A stretch of 64,000 nt of DNA, from NCBI GenBank assembly GCA_902702965.1, contig CACRXP010000606.1:74059-138058 (forward strand). Direction: 5' to 3'. The translations under genes and the position numbers were made by a program. The DNA comes from Spirometra erinaceieuropaei (Eukaryota > Platyhelminthes > Cestoda > Diphyllobothriidea > Diphyllobothriidae). The notes beneath the pieces were generated by a model. It did not search any database. It saw nothing but the letters and a program-made list of their open reading frames with translations, and was not told where the DNA came from. Below, piece after piece: positions 1 to 11,689 of the stretch (positions within the stretch are counted from its first letter, which is position 1; each line of letters opens with the position of its first letter).

Positions 1-1128
1 TTCCAGTTTTTCCGACCCCTTATAATTTGCATACAAAGCTAAACGGAGTACTTTAGATGCTGTCGCTCTTGTGGTCCGCTTTGCTCTAAAAGCATTAGAC
101 AAGGGTTGCCGCGAGCATGCGTGCGCTTTTCTTGATTACTCCTCCGCCTTCAATACCGTCCCACGCTCTCTTCTCCTTTCCAAAACCTCCGCATGCGGCT
201 CTCCAGGCTGGGTCGTCTCTTGGCTGAGCGATTATTTTACCTTCCGCACCCAATTTGTCCAATCTGGCAAGCGGAAATCTTCAACCCTTCCCAAGGACTG
301 CGGTGTTCTTCAAGGTTCCATTCTATCCCCTCACCTTTTCTCCTTCCACACTGATGATCTCAGGTCCCCTAATGACTGTCTTCTGGTCAAGTATGCTGAC
401 GATGTGGTTGTTGGACACCCTCTCAAAAGTCAGACACACCTCCGGTCTCTAAAGGATGGCCTAAACCATGTCCTAGCCTGGTCGGAGGAAAATGGTCTCC
501 TAATTAACAACCAAAAATCCGTTCAGTGTATTTTTCGACTGCGGCCCTCTCCTAACCCTGATTCCTCTGAAATTCTTCCTAACGAAGTATCCTCTTTCAG
601 GTATCTCGGCGTTACTTTGTCCTCAAATCTTTCTTGTTCCCTCCATATTGAGTCCCTATTTATTAAAGTTCGTAAACTTTTTTACTACATTCGTCGTTTA
701 CCTTCCTACCGCACACCTCAACCCTTAGTCTGGCGATTCATTGATGCCTGCATTCTTCCTCTTATCCTATACTGTTCTCCTGTCGTTTTTCCTGCTTTGT
801 TAAAAAAGGATCTTTTAATTTTGAAACGAATCCTCCGCATGCTCTCTTCTGCTGCTGGCGTTTCTTATATTTTTTTTAGTTGACACTATCTTACAATGAC
901 ACTTCAATGCGGTCAAGCAATTTGTTGATCGAATTCTAGATGACGTTGCCCATCCCCTACATTCCGTTCTCATGTCTGCCAAGTCTTCCCGCCCGATGCG
1001 CCGCAACTTCCGTCTTATATCCTGTCGCACATCGGCTTATCGAGCATCCGTATTGCCATTCCTAGCGCGCTATCTTACGTGCGAAGAGACAGAAATACAG
1101 AAGTTAAGACTTGAACTATCCCCATAAT
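1..1128 (+). pseudogene. CR1/jockey-like LINE reverse transcriptase relic
   Basis: Non-LTR retrotransposon RT domain cut by the window edge. The frame open to 883 shows palm motif A (FLDYSSAF, about 20 residues into the frame), a GVLQGS motif and the catalytic YADD box (near residue 108), then an RFIDACILP thumb segment. After a run of eight T at about 870 the homologous reading continues in another frame from about 898 (HFNAVKQFVDRIL...) to about 1128, so at least one frameshift breaks the gene. No promoter or 5' end is present. The YADD box is intact, but the element cannot be active because it is truncated and frameshifted. The clade is inferred from motif style only. Confidence 0.8.
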
Positions 1129-1248
1129 AATCGTTTCTTTGTGTTAAACTTTGACTCTTGAATAATCTATTAACTTATTTACTGCCTATAGTGAATGGAG
1201 CCAACTTTTTGCTGAAAACTTTGAACATATGATTTCAAAATAAAGCGC

Positions 1249-1585
1249 NNNNNNNNNNNNNNNNNNNNNNNNNNNNNNNNNNNNNNNNNNNNNNNNNNNN
1301 NNNNNNNNNNNNNNNNNNNNNNNNNNNNNNNNNNNNNNNNNNNNNNNNNNNNNNNNNNNNNNNNNNNNNNNNNNNNNNNNNNNNNNNNNNNNNNNNNNNN
1401 NNNNNNNNNNNNNNNNNNNNNNNNNNNNNNNNNNNNNNNNNNNNNNNNNNNNNNNNNNNNNNNNNNNNNNNNNNNNNNNNNNNNNNNNNNNNNNNNNNNN
1501 NNNNNNNNNNNNNNNNNNNNNNNNNNNNNNNNNNNNNNNNNNNNNNNNNNNNNNNNNNNNNNNNNNNNNNNNNNNNNNNNNNNNN
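1249..1585. other. Assembly gap (run of N, 337 positions)
   Basis: Every base is N. The gap ends directly at a CT microsatellite, which is probably what broke the assembly. Its true length is unknown. Confidence 0.99.

Positions 1586-1642
<57 letters not shown>
1586..1642. repeat. (CT)n microsatellite
   Basis: About 28 uninterrupted CT units next to the gap. On the - strand it reads as Arg-Glu repeats, giving spurious open frames that are not genes. Confidence 0.97.
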
Positions 1643-1645
<3 letters not shown>

Positions 1646-3254
1646 AACCACGCAATCTGGCGTGGGCGTCGGCAGCGACAGTTGTATTCTAAAGACGGAG
1701 TTGGTAGAAAATATCAAGGATGAGGAATGTTATTGTTTTTCAGAAGAACTGCATTGGGGAAGAAGAGTTTAGGGGAGAGAGGTAGACTACTCTTCGTGAA
1801 ACAGACTGCAAAAGACAACAACAGATAGGAAGTTGCCACGCCAGAAGGGACTTGTAAAAACACGTCGACGCAGTATGCCACCGTGCTCGCACGTTGAGCT
1901 TTGCGTGAGGGTCAACTCTGGAATATCGATTCGTCGGTTCGCCGATTCGTGTAACCCTAGCACCAAGTGATCGTGCAGTTGCATTGGTGAGTGGATGTAC
2001 GCTGAGCGACTGCGTTGGCAGAATAATCATATTCAAGCCATCTGGCGCGGCACCTCATTGGACATCGAGAATTAACTGGTTAGGAGGCTCACACAGACCT
2101 CAAGATCACTGACCGGGGCACTAAAAATCTCAATAGCCTCCCTGTTGTTATTCAGCCAAATCCTTCTTTATTTTGAGCAAAACTCTCTCCGTAGGAATGC
2201 GGGTGATTCATAACGTGTCTCAGTGGGCAGTATCTTGAAATTTTCAGAGGCAAACAAATACTGACTTAAGATGTACTCCTCTTCCCACCGTAAATGTCTC
2301 TTGTTCAGTTTCGAAAAGGATGACAAAAACGTACTACGACAGTAGCTCAAGATGATATTTAGAATGTGGACTTGCCATGTCGTTTTCTGTGCGTTTAGTT
2401 TAAGTCGAACAGGCTATCTTTGGAGCGTAACGTCATGAGGGGAGTAGAGGACCAGTTTTATGAGTCACACCCTGTACTCTATCGGTTCCAGTCTACACGG
2501 AACCTTCTAGGGCGGACGATGCGGAACACTAAAACAAACTTGTGAGCTTAAACGTTTCGGTTGCTTTAACGATTGAAAGTGCAATGACAGAGTTACTCGG
2601 ATGCCCTGGTAGGGCTATTCCATTGGGCTCGATAGTAATTTTCCTATCGTTAATATTGTCGGGCTGGTTACCTTCATTTCCTTGAAGAATCCATGAAACT
2701 GATTAGTTGTCACACACTGGAAGACAAATCCAGAGGCGCAAATGTCGGCCTTCGTGAGTGACACACTGACAAATAATGGTAAGGATCGAGTGAGGGCCCC
2801 CAAGCATCTGTGGCATATAGAGTATACCTACTATACTTATTTAAGTTGGTTTTAGTCCGACACGATTATTTCGGTTTGGTATTTCATCGTACAAGGTTGG
2901 GTCGTCTGTTGTAGACGGTCTGGTTGATTATCTACAATGACCCCAGCTGGGAGAGTTGAGAAGTGGTCGTGGTAAACACTTAATGTTTATTTTTTAACTG
3001 TCCTGCTTAATTTTGGTTGCTATATGTCAGCGCATGAAAACTTTTCCGCCAAAAAAACGAATTCGCCGGTTATCTATACCTATTTTGCCATTTCTCTATG
3101 CATACCTAGACCCCGCCCGGAAAACCCCTTTTACCACCTTTTCCCGTAAGTCAGGCACCTTCGGCTGGTCATATGTGTTTGGAATCCTTCACCCGATCAT
3201 TACCCACGGTGGGATCACAACTGGTTCGAAAAACGCCCTATTCATGTTGGTCCT
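1643..3254. other. No gene recognised
   Basis: About 1.6 kb of single-copy-looking sequence. Short open frames exist on both strands, but none shows a recognisable domain, convincing splice sites or a match to another part of the window. Confidence 0.5.
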
Positions 3255-3520
3255 CGTGCGTTCTAGAACATTCCACCCAATGGTGTGCTAGTTGTTGAGG
3301 GCGTTCTAGAACGTTCCTGCTCATGGCATGGTGGTCGCGGATCCGCCACGCGTGCGCGAGAATCCTCCCGCGGAAACGTCTGGAATGTTCGACCAGCCAT
3401 TGATTGGGTCGCACGCGTGAGCAAGGCCACCACACGTGCTCGGCGCTGCAGCGCACGCCGATCGGCCGTTTAACTTCACGCGTGTATCACGCCGCCGGCT
3501 TGGTACTCTTTTCAAGCCTT
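3255..3520 (+). repeat. Family H interspersed repeat, copy 1
   Basis: GC-rich segment that resembles 42738-42935. Both carry a TCTAGAACATTC-type motif, then a matching 'GGCCATTGATTGGGYCGCACGCG'-like core (written with ambiguity, about 3398-3418 here) and an ACTTCACG/ACTTACGCG block. CCAAT/ATTGG motifs and inverted GAA/TTC pairs suggest a promoter-bearing unit such as an LTR, but no terminal TG...CA pair or target duplication was identified. Confidence 0.5.
3261..3316 (+). promoter_or_regulatory. Two perfect heat-shock-element-like motifs
   Basis: TTCTAGAACATTC at 3261-3273 and TTCTAGAACGTTC at 3304-3316 each fit the three-unit TTCnnGAAnnTTC heat shock factor site exactly. A two-unit GAAnnTTC follows at 3383-3390. 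A near copy at 42747-42759 keeps units two and three. Function is inferred from the motif only. Confidence 0.5.
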
Positions 3521-3714
3521 ACGCCCTGACTCCAAGCCACTTGCGCTCTCCATAACACACTTCATCCTTCTCAATGGAGCCAGCAGGTGACAGATGTGTT
3601 GCCAGCAAAGAAAGTTTCTTCGAGGCTCATTAAACGTTTGTGCTCGCGATTAAGGGCTCCACCTTCTTACTCTTAAATAAACCAGACTGCAGGTCGCCGA
3701 TCACCCAATGCCAG

Positions 3715-4225
3715 TATATAGGCCAGTACATTTTAAGGGTAATAGGCAATGCCTTTGAAAACCCTATTGAAAACGATACATGCATTATCTAACTTTAAAT
3801 AAACACGGTACTAGAATGTTGTCAGTAGTATATACACTCAACAGAATATTTGCTTTTGAAATGCAGGGCCGAAACTCGAGAACATTCAGTCGTAGATGAT
3901 ATCGGCAAAGTGAAATGACAGACATCCGCATTAGCGGTAGGCGTATGCAAGGCATTTGTTTGGCACCACAGAGCTGTTCTGTCCAGATAAGCGGTATTTT
4001 CCAGGCAAATATACATCTAGTCTTTGCTTAGATGTCTCCGTGGTATCCGCCATTATTACGTCCTCGGTAAGCCCGCTCCAGGCACCGACGACTTGCTGTG
4101 AAAAAGAATATCTGCGAATGTCCAGGCGGCATTGGGATCCTCTAAGTTTTAGAGAGTTCCCACGCAGGTTTGTTGCTGTGTGTCTGAAAGTAAAGAACAA
4201 TGACTACGAGGTAAGGTCGACTGCC
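3715..4225 (-). pseudogene. CR1-like LINE 3' fragment (RT C-terminus and 3' UTR)
   Basis: On the - strand, 3931-4200 encodes the typical C-terminal tail of CR1/jockey-like RTs (RLDIRRYSFSQQVV, then AWSGLTEDVI and a K-rich helix). The sequence from 3930 down to 3715 aligns by eye with 29463-29690 and is the element's 3' UTR. The two loci are therefore dispersed 3' ends of one LINE family, both on the - strand. The RT core is absent, as expected for strong 5' truncation. Confidence 0.7.
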
Positions 4226-5494
4226 TTCGGTGACAATACTGCATGTTGAAGCCTTCTGCAGGAATGAACTACAATTGCACTCACACATTACTTATTGAGT
4301 GTGAGTAGGAGAATTGTTTTCGTATAATTCAATCCGTCAAACGTGCGCGTGGCAGACCGCCCACTGCAAGAGACGAAGCTCACCCCGCTCCAGGATTTGG
4401 ACGCGGCCGTGACTTGGATGCTATTTGCTTGTAGTGGAACGGGCTTCTGTTGCATCTACCTCTCGCCATATGCATCCCGCCCTCAAATGGCAAGACAAAG
4501 TCAAGACCACCGGAGGTGAGTGTGGGCGAAGCGGCATGAACGATGTGTGAGGGTTTGCCGGTTATTGGTGCGCATGTAGGTCACCCGAGCTGCGCCAATT
4601 TGCTTATCAATAGCGTGTGTGTCACTGGTCGAATAGGCCGTGCGTTCTACCAACGCGTGTTTGACGGGCGTCTGGACGCTCATCTGTTAAAAGGCAGCTA
4701 GAAATCCCCAAACCCCGAAGTTTTATAACTGTTAACATGCTACTATCTTGATTTCAATAACCCATTTTGTTCACATAAACTTTAACACTGGTGGACTTGT
4801 TGAGCGCAACTTCAGTCAATAAGTTGTTCTCTGTTATTTGGCAAATTCACCAGCTTTTAACACCCCTGTTTCATTAGCAATCTCGGGCGTTCAGCGTGCT
4901 GAAATTACTTGTAAATCTTTACAAATCAACTGCTGTCTATGCAGACTTGTATTTTTTTTAAATGGAGTTCTCAAGAGCTTTTGTCATTTACTCCAAATAC
5001 ACTGATTTGATTTGAAACCCATGCGATATCTGGGTGCTCTGGCAGTGTCGATAGTTAAAGCGTGCATGACAGGTGTGCGTTAAACCTACTGGCAGTGACG
5101 CTCCAGTCGAGTTGTGATGCATTAGCAGGCAACCAATCAGCGTACTACGTATTACTTCGAATGTTCGAGTGCAAGGGGGAGGGGTCTATCTGCATTGTTC
5201 GTATTGCCTGCTTTTGCTGTCCTTTGTGTACTGGCAGTGGTCAAGAAAACGACAAACCAGGGAAAACACAGATAGAAACGTGGTGTTGGGGTGAGGATGT
5301 CTCCAATAATAATACTGGCGGGGAGATGAGCTGGCCTTTTGTGGAGGAGGATGTGGGTTTGTCGCAGTGACGTTGCGGTGGATCTGAAGGTATCCGACCA
5401 TGCCCCTCTGTGCCCCACATCTCAGTTGGTAGTGAGGACACTTTGACAGAGGCTGGGCGATGTAGACGTTGGTTCATGATGTTGCTATCCCCCG
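4226..5494. other. No gene recognised
   Basis: AT-rich in its middle (about 4690-5040). Small open frames at 5062-5477 overlap one another on both strands and have no recognisable domain. Confidence 0.45.
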
Positions 5495-5680
5495 TCTCAG
5501 GTTTTCTTGACTTTGTCTTGACGTCGGGTCCAGGCGGGGAATTGGGAAGAGAGAGTGCGGTAGATGCTGCGCAAGTTCACTATCACTATAAACTAAGTCA
5601 CGCGCAAGTCACCGTGCCTGCTGCACCTCGCTGTGTAGCACACGGTGAACATTGTCCGAGTTGACAGTCGAACTGTCGTC
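5495..5680 (+). repeat. Family B interspersed repeat, 3' part
   Basis: Starts at TTTCTTGACTTTGTCTTGAC and runs through the family landmarks: GGGTCCAGG, GAGAGAGTGCGGTAGATGCT, TATAAACTA, CGCGCAAGTCACCGTGCCTG, a GTAGCACACGGTGAACATTG block and a final GTCGAACTGTC. The same order recurs at seven or more other places in the window. Confidence 0.8.
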
Positions 5681-8380
5681 TGATTGGTTGGTCTGGAAGA
5701 GAGTTGCTCGTTCACATCGCGGTGCGCCAGGCTGATCCACACAGCGGGCATCCATCTACGCTGCGGGACTGGTGAGAGTGGGGGCGAGTAAACACAAAGG
5801 CTTCCGACTGACTGGCCGTCCTTGAGACAAGCCATCACTTGTGTAAACCGTTCCGAACATCCGAATTGAATCACGGCTCCCCACGTTCCGTCACGATTCA
5901 TGACGTTTAATCCACAAAGGTACTATGGAGGCTGCTGGTCCACTTGCTTGCAGCCGGCAGGCAGCGAAGATGATGTACGCACGTCCTTCCACGATTTCGC
6001 AAACAGCATCGCGTTTCTGGAACGAGCCGTGTAGCCGCAATTTGGTGGCATGCGAGTAAAATTCGTGCCTGGAATATTGAGGAAGGAGATCGCACGATGA
6101 TCGTTACAGATGCGGCGGTTTCCTTCTCATTTGTTGAGGTTACCGATGGCCTTGAAGCCCTATGGCATCTGTCCTTATCCTAGCATCTTCTAAAACGGCG
6201 AAATCAGTTTGCTCGGAGGTTTCTGGCCGCTGTGTTGGTAAACTTCAGCTGGGTCGGCGGCCGAAGTATTTTTACTGGACATCTGTTATTCAAACCTCAC
6301 AGCCTTCAGCAAAAAGGAGCGGACGATCAAAAACAGCATATGATGCCACTTGGGCGGTTAATTGACAGGGCTCTAGTGGATTGCAGATAAGCGGCTTGAA
6401 ACGTTACTGAAGCGCTCGGTTCAGCGCTCCAGAATCTGTACTTTATAGGACATTTGAACGTTACCGTCTGAATTGGCCAGTGACGTATGTCCCTTGATTT
6501 AGAGGCCAAGACTGTTTTGAGGACCGCGAAAGAGTTCCCTTGTTTTGCCGCGGTCTGCATATCCTCCGATCTCTTTCGTCTTGTCGGTCAGTTCTCCATT
6601 CTGCATCTCCTTCAGCCTTAACTGCTTCTTGTAGTATTTTAGATACGTGTTGAGTTCCCCTGAGACATGATTAGGACTGATTACAACTCAATTTCTAACT
6701 CTGTTACCGTAAGGCAGCAAACGATGTTTACCTTACTAGGAATACTCGCGAATCTTAGGCGGCCGGTGGATTCCACTAGGTGGTATGCACACACTCGACC
6801 TTCAAGCATGACGTCTGGTTTTGAAATGGAATATCGTGGGGGATAGCACCCGATGACACAATTTTGCATACGTATTGTGCATCCCGGTAGTAAAAACCCG
6901 ATTGTCAAGCATGACCAGATACCGCGAGCTCACAATGAAGGCGTGCTCTGTGACAGACATTCGAACTCGTAACCTGCCATGGAAAACACACACACATACA
7001 ATTCGAATGCTTGTGGTTTGAGCGTTGCAGCATGGTCTGGCGGACAGACACCCGGATGCCTGCGGACCAGTGCAGTCGAAGGGTCAGAACGCATCAAACA
7101 AATCGGGCGAGGACACGAGCAGTCAACGAGCATCATAACTGTCAGCGAGGAGTACAGAGACGACTTTGCCGAAGAGCTGGGGGCGGTGGGCACACCGCTC
7201 TTCTCCGCCCCTCAACCAGCCAACACACCATCCGACGTGCCTGCCTCCCACCAGTGTTATTTCCCTAAATCGCTCTCGCCCAACGGTCTATCAACCGAAT
7301 TGAAATTGGAGATCCAACTACGACATCGATCAGTTTCGTTGTTATGAGGCCTCAATTGTCACTCACCACAAAATCACGTTTCCAAATCGGGAGTCGGGGT
7401 GACAGAGTTCAGGTAGTAGTTTCTACTGAGATGGGGCGCACATCCGGCTGGTGGTGAGAACTAGTAGGAGCGAAACACCAGCATGGGCAGGGCGCATTAG
7501 GTCAATCTGACAGAAGGACAGTCAACCAACCATCACTGACGACGACGATGGGAAAGGCATCGGGCGCGTGTAAACAGGTGTGGCTTTGCAACTGTAATAA
7601 GCCCCTGCGTGGTCGATTGGAGACAGACATCGACAATGCAGAAAATCGACATGACCGCAACTAGCGGAAAAAAGTAGCGGAGTGCTCGGCTCCGTCCGAG
7701 TCGGCCAGTACATGTTGCGAGTTTACCGGAGTACTAATGATCGCTTCCCATTGCGGCCTGCGGGCGTAGACTCTCGCGCGAAGTTGAGCCAGTTGGCACG
7801 GCAACTCCGCACGTGGAAGAGGCCGCGGCCAGTCCCCATCAGTTAGCTCCCTCGACAGGTCGTGGCGGGGTTGAGGGAGATTAAATCTCACGAAGATTAA
7901 GCATTCGGGTCGGTTCAGCACCGTCAGGCCATCGCAGCTAGCAAAGGCCACAACTGATGGTTCCATTCCCTAACCCCCTACATGCAGTCATTCACTACAG
8001 ACACGGCGGACAGACCTGATCGGAGAATGAATCACAGGGGCCACCGACTGACGGTCTCCAAGCTCATCTAGAGCGCCTCCGATCCAGACAAAACTTAACT
8101 ATGACGCGTGTATGAGTCGGAATTTCTCGGTGTCGTGGGTGGCAAAATCGCATTCAGTATGAGTCCAGTGACATGTAACAATGCCATTTCTGGAGGCGTT
8201 TTGTTTAAAAACGCCTCCCTAAGGTAGTATTTTGACACTGACAAGTTGTTCCATGAATAGCGGTATTCCGATTTTACATATTACGACCAGATAAATTGCA
8301 ATCACATACGGCGGTGTTGGTTGGAAAAAATATCGGCTAGATCGCAGTTGGTGGCCAAGAATGGGAAGCGGACGGCGAAC
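5681..8380. other. No gene recognised; a few uncharacterised open frames
   Basis: The longest frames are 122 codons at 6979-7347 (+) and 102 codons at 5593-5901 (-). Another - strand frame over 5900-6100 reads coherently (SFQKRDAVCEIVEGRAYII) but I cannot assign it. None has clear splice sites. This may be old transposon DNA. Confidence 0.4.
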
Positions 8381-8615
8381 TTAACCCTAATCCTAACCTT
8401 AGCCTTAACCTCAACCGTAAAAGTTAACCCTAACGGCATCCCTAACCGTAGCCCTTGGACATAGCCGTAACTGAGAAGCCTAACCGTAATACTGAAACCC
8501 ACTCGTACGCTCAAACCCTAACCGTAACCCGAAAACCTAAGCCTAAAAGCATAACCCTAACCTGAAAATCGGAAATCATAAACTGGTTCCCTAATTCTAA
8601 CCTCAACCGTAAAAC
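8381..8615. repeat. Degenerate telomere-like (CCCTAA)n tract
   Basis: About 235 bases built from variants of TAACCC/CCTAAC such as TTAACCCTAATCCTAACC and CCTAACCGTAACCC. The matching - strand motif is TTAGGG/TTACGG-like. This is an interstitial telomeric-type tract, strongly mutated and therefore old. It is not a chromosome end, because ordinary sequence continues on both sides. Confidence 0.8.
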
Positions 8616-8940
8616 GGAAGCCAAATGGGACAGATGTGGTTATGGAGCCCCACAAAATAGCCCCAGTAAACAAACCCCCCAGCTACCTGTAATACGGGTC
8701 CTGGGTACCAACTGCGACCTGGCCAAAATATCGCGTCAATTATAACGGTTTATCCGTCGCTGTTTGAGGCTTAGGTGGCAAAGACCCCAGGGACATAACC
8801 TCAGGGCTCGAGTTTGCACTTAAGCTTTCTTAAACACCAGAACACAATGCAGGCTACGATTGTGGGTCGAAAATCGATTCCACTAGCTAATATAAAACAG
8901 TGTACAGCAACCCGTGAACGAAGTTAGATTTACGAGTCTT

Positions 8941-9193
8941 TCAGGACGAAGAGTCCGGTCTAGTGCAGTCAGGAGAGCTTCGAGTGAAAACACCATAGAC
9001 GAAGAGGTACCCTTGATGTACACCGAACACAGGCCTTCTGGCTTCGACGGTCTCCGGCCGCTTGACTGAAAAGAGACGCCACAGTGCGAGGCCGCCTGTA
9101 ATGAGTGCAACGAACACATTGTTTATGAGGCTGATCACCCATCTTAACCGAGACCTTGGGCATTTGGGGAAGCGTCGGTGGATGTGAACTCAC
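8941..9193 (-). CDS. Possible exon with paired CxxC motifs (uncharacterised)
   Basis: A 74-codon - strand frame from 9193 contains two CVRC motifs at residues 26-29 and 55-58, a spacing that could form a small zinc ribbon. A competing frame (8941-9138) reads as a hydrophobic helix followed by a basic segment. No clear acceptor or donor decides between them. It lies downstream of, and on the same strand as, the candidate exon at 9466-10128 and could belong to the same gene. A C-terminal Cys-rich tail is known in Mediator subunit MED16, but that link is speculative. Confidence 0.2.
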
Positions 9194-9465
9194 GGATTGA
9201 TTATACCACCATGCCTGTCCTCAAAAAGCAATTGGGATACATAAGCTATAAAGGTGTCTCTTTACATCAGCACAAAAAACAAGAAAAGAAATGAAACAAA
9301 CGCCAAGTGACTGGTAAAAAAATATGAATTCCAGCAAATGCAAGAGTCCGCGCGAGCGGACATGTGGGGGAAGGGAGAGCTGGAGGCCGGACCGGTCTAC
9401 TCTCGAATTTGTTGTCACTTGCCTTTGCCAAGCTAAGAGTGAAGTGGACAGAAGAGAAGCTCCCT

Positions 9466-10128
9466 CTATCCGGTGGTGGGTAATTCTGTCCGAGAGACCC
9501 AAATGGTAGGAAACTCGTGAATGACAAAACCGTCATAGGTTAGCACCTCATTCAGAGTGGTTCTGGGAAAGATCTCGCGTTTTGGGTAAATCGCACCCCT
9601 AGTTGACTGCTGTTTCCCTCCTTCACACTGGATGTAGAAGAAGAAGGTAAGGGAGGAGTCGGTGGTAGCTGTGGCGGCGGCGGCCTTCTGAGCTGTGGAG
9701 GGAGGCGCAGTGATGAGCCAGCTGACAACTGCCCCGGCAGGTGCCTTGCTGGTGACAAGGCTCTCCTGCTCGACGGAGGAGAGGGCAGTGACCTTGTCGC
9801 GCCAAATGGCCTCCATCGACCAATCTGGGTGACAGGAGTGTACGAGGATGCGCAACGGACTGAGCAGTTGGTCGCACCAGCGCTGATCATCGCGTAGACA
9901 GGCACGATGGCCTCCCTCTGGATGGGAGCTAGGTAGGAGACAGAACTCTAGGGTCCACATGATAATGGGTACTGAGGCCGGAAGGTCGTTACTGTTGCTG
10001 ACGAAGGTCTTATTCATACGCGCACGTTTGAGCAGGGGGCTTAGAGCACGGAAATCGATGCCTAAAGAACGTGCAAGGACAGCGAGCTTTGACTGGCCTG
10101 GCGATGGCCGACGACATGATTGGCGGAG
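9466..10128 (-). CDS. Candidate protein-coding exon of an unrecognised gene
   Basis: A - strand frame stays open for 221 codons downstream of a strong acceptor (CCCCATCATTACCCTTGCCAG, AG at 10130-10129), in phase 0. An in-frame ATG at 10194 lies upstream of that acceptor and would then be intronic. The product starts LRQSCRRPSPGQSKLAVLAR, has a Trp/His/Cys-rich middle (about residues 65-115), then an Ala/Thr/Ser-rich stretch, and ends at a stop at 9466-9468. It could instead splice out earlier, for example at AATGAG/GTGCTA near 9548. No known domain is recognised. Its sequence is unlike the transposon frames here and it has no second copy in the window, which favours a host gene. Confidence 0.4.
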   Translation of the reverse strand, partial: LRQSCRRPSPGQSKLAVLARSLGIDFRALSPLLKRARMNKTFVSNSNDLPASVPIIMWTLEFCLLPSSHPEGGHRACLRDDQRWCDQLLSPLRILVHSCHPDWSMEAIWRDKVTALSSVEQESLVTSKAPAGAVVSWLITAPPSTAQKAAAATATTDSSLTFFFYIQCEGGKQQSTRGAIYPKREIFPRTTLNEVLTYDGFVIHEFPTIWVSRTELPTTG

Positions 10129-10439
10129 CTGGCAAGGGTAATGATGGGGACAAGAGTAACACGTTTTAAGCATACGGCGTGTCCAGAGCAACATTTAAGT
10201 ATGCAAATTACTTAAGAGGCAAAAAAAGGTGAGAATCACATCCGACTAAGGTCCCTGACCAAGGTAGGCGCACTCATCCTCACCAAACACTATTGGCCAA
10301 TTCTCAACTGATGTTATATTCGAGGACCAGAGAATTCGGTGGTGAAACTCAAGAAACACTGACAGAAACTCTCGGTTTTAAAGGAAAGATGGGTTTGCAA
10401 TATTGATCACAATGCATATTTCGGCCACGAGGGGGAAGT

Positions 10440-11060
10440 CGACTTTTGAATGCCCATCTTTTCTGCCGCTTGCGAAAATCCCAGAAAGGGACTACTTAGA
10501 TAGCATGCTTTTTTCCACTACTTTCTGATGCCCTTATAGAATGAAACACATTTTATAGAGGACATGCATAGAAACATCGCCTCTTATACTCGTTTTGTAG
10601 TAAATTATGTCTTCCTTAAATTTTCAACTCTGAAGGTAACTTCTAGTTCTAAAAAGGTATGCAATTATGAGATTTTTCCGGACCGTGAAATGGCTATTCG
10701 AATAGCATCTTATCTGTATGTGCATTAATGCTGCTTATGAAGCATACATGTTCATTGCAAGATTTTGTGAAGCCTGTATGGTATCATCTTAAGAGCATGG
10801 CGGAGTGGGCGATATTTCTTAAATAGAAAGTGTACAGCTTGTAGTTTGGAACCTTAGACATAAGTGCAACGGCAAGTTTGCGATAAAAAAACTGATAGAT
10901 ATCCCTTCAAAGAGTGGAATAGCTGGAGATGTGATCCACTGTGGACTGTGTACATAAAAGGATATTTTGTTTAGATTTATACGGGCACCGACATCGAAAA
11001 GGCGTACTACTTAAATAGTCGTTTCGGCGAGTGAGACAGTAAGGGAGCGCATTAGAGTCA
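10440..11060. repeat. Family F long-TIR element, highly diverged copy
   Basis: Landmarks of family F survive in order: GACTACTTAGATAGCATGCTT, a TTTCTGATGCCC step, a 'TTATAGAGGACATGCATAGAAA' step (about 10552-10573) and AAATTATGTCTTCCTTAAAT. The inverted counterpart appears near 10980-11030 (ATACGGGCACCGACATCGAAA, CTACTTAAATAGTCGTTT). The termini are too eroded to place. The call rests on comparison with the clear copies at 48572 and 54621. Confidence 0.4.
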
Positions 11061-11689
11061 GAGGTCTGGCGCGACTCAAATATCATGCGATTACGTTTAA
11101 CGATAATCAATATGACAAACCCACCCATGTAGTCCTTTATAACCGCAACCACACTTTAAAATATCGGTTAATGTTTCATGCTGAAAAAAGCAGACGCCAG
11201 CCTATGAACAAGTCAGACCTCCAAGTCTCGTCTCGTGAGGAAATGCATTTGCTGTTTAAGAAGTGACATAAATTCCACGGCAACCCCACCATAAAAAGTC
11301 GCGGAGAAAGCAACTTTTAAAATGAAAAAACGAGGTCCAGATTACCAGCGTCTAAGTCCGCAAACAATGTCTAAAGTGTTTATAAAAACATGGCCTCCAA
11401 AACAGTAGTTCCGTCTGCAGATATCCGACGAGGAGGCAGTATCGATTAAGTAAACCCGCCGCACCTTGTATGGGGAGGAAATGAGCCTTGGGGTCGCCGC
11501 AAGAGTTTGCATGGCGACTAGCAATTGCACTAACAAGAGTAGGCACACTAAAACGGCCATTTTGGTTTATTTGTCGCCATCAGCCAGTGATGCTATAATT
11601 CCGGGCTGCAAGCCCGAGAAATGTCCATTTTCGAACAATGTACGCCACTCCCATGTGATTGGATACTTCCAATCTCACCCGACATGATG
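11061..11689. other. No gene recognised
   Basis: Only short overlapping frames on both strands (11342-11687), without recognisable motifs or splice structure. Confidence 0.45.

Noticed and set aside
1186..1717. Open frames of Arg-Glu repeats across the N gap (- strand)
   Set aside because: They are translations of the CT microsatellite and undefined bases.
5152..5477. Overlapping frames of 71-102 codons on both strands
   Set aside because: Mutually overlapping, no domain, no splice evidence; likely chance in a low-stop region.
8302..8514. 70-codon - strand frame rich in Val/Arg/Gly
   Set aside because: It is the translation of the degenerate telomere-like tract.
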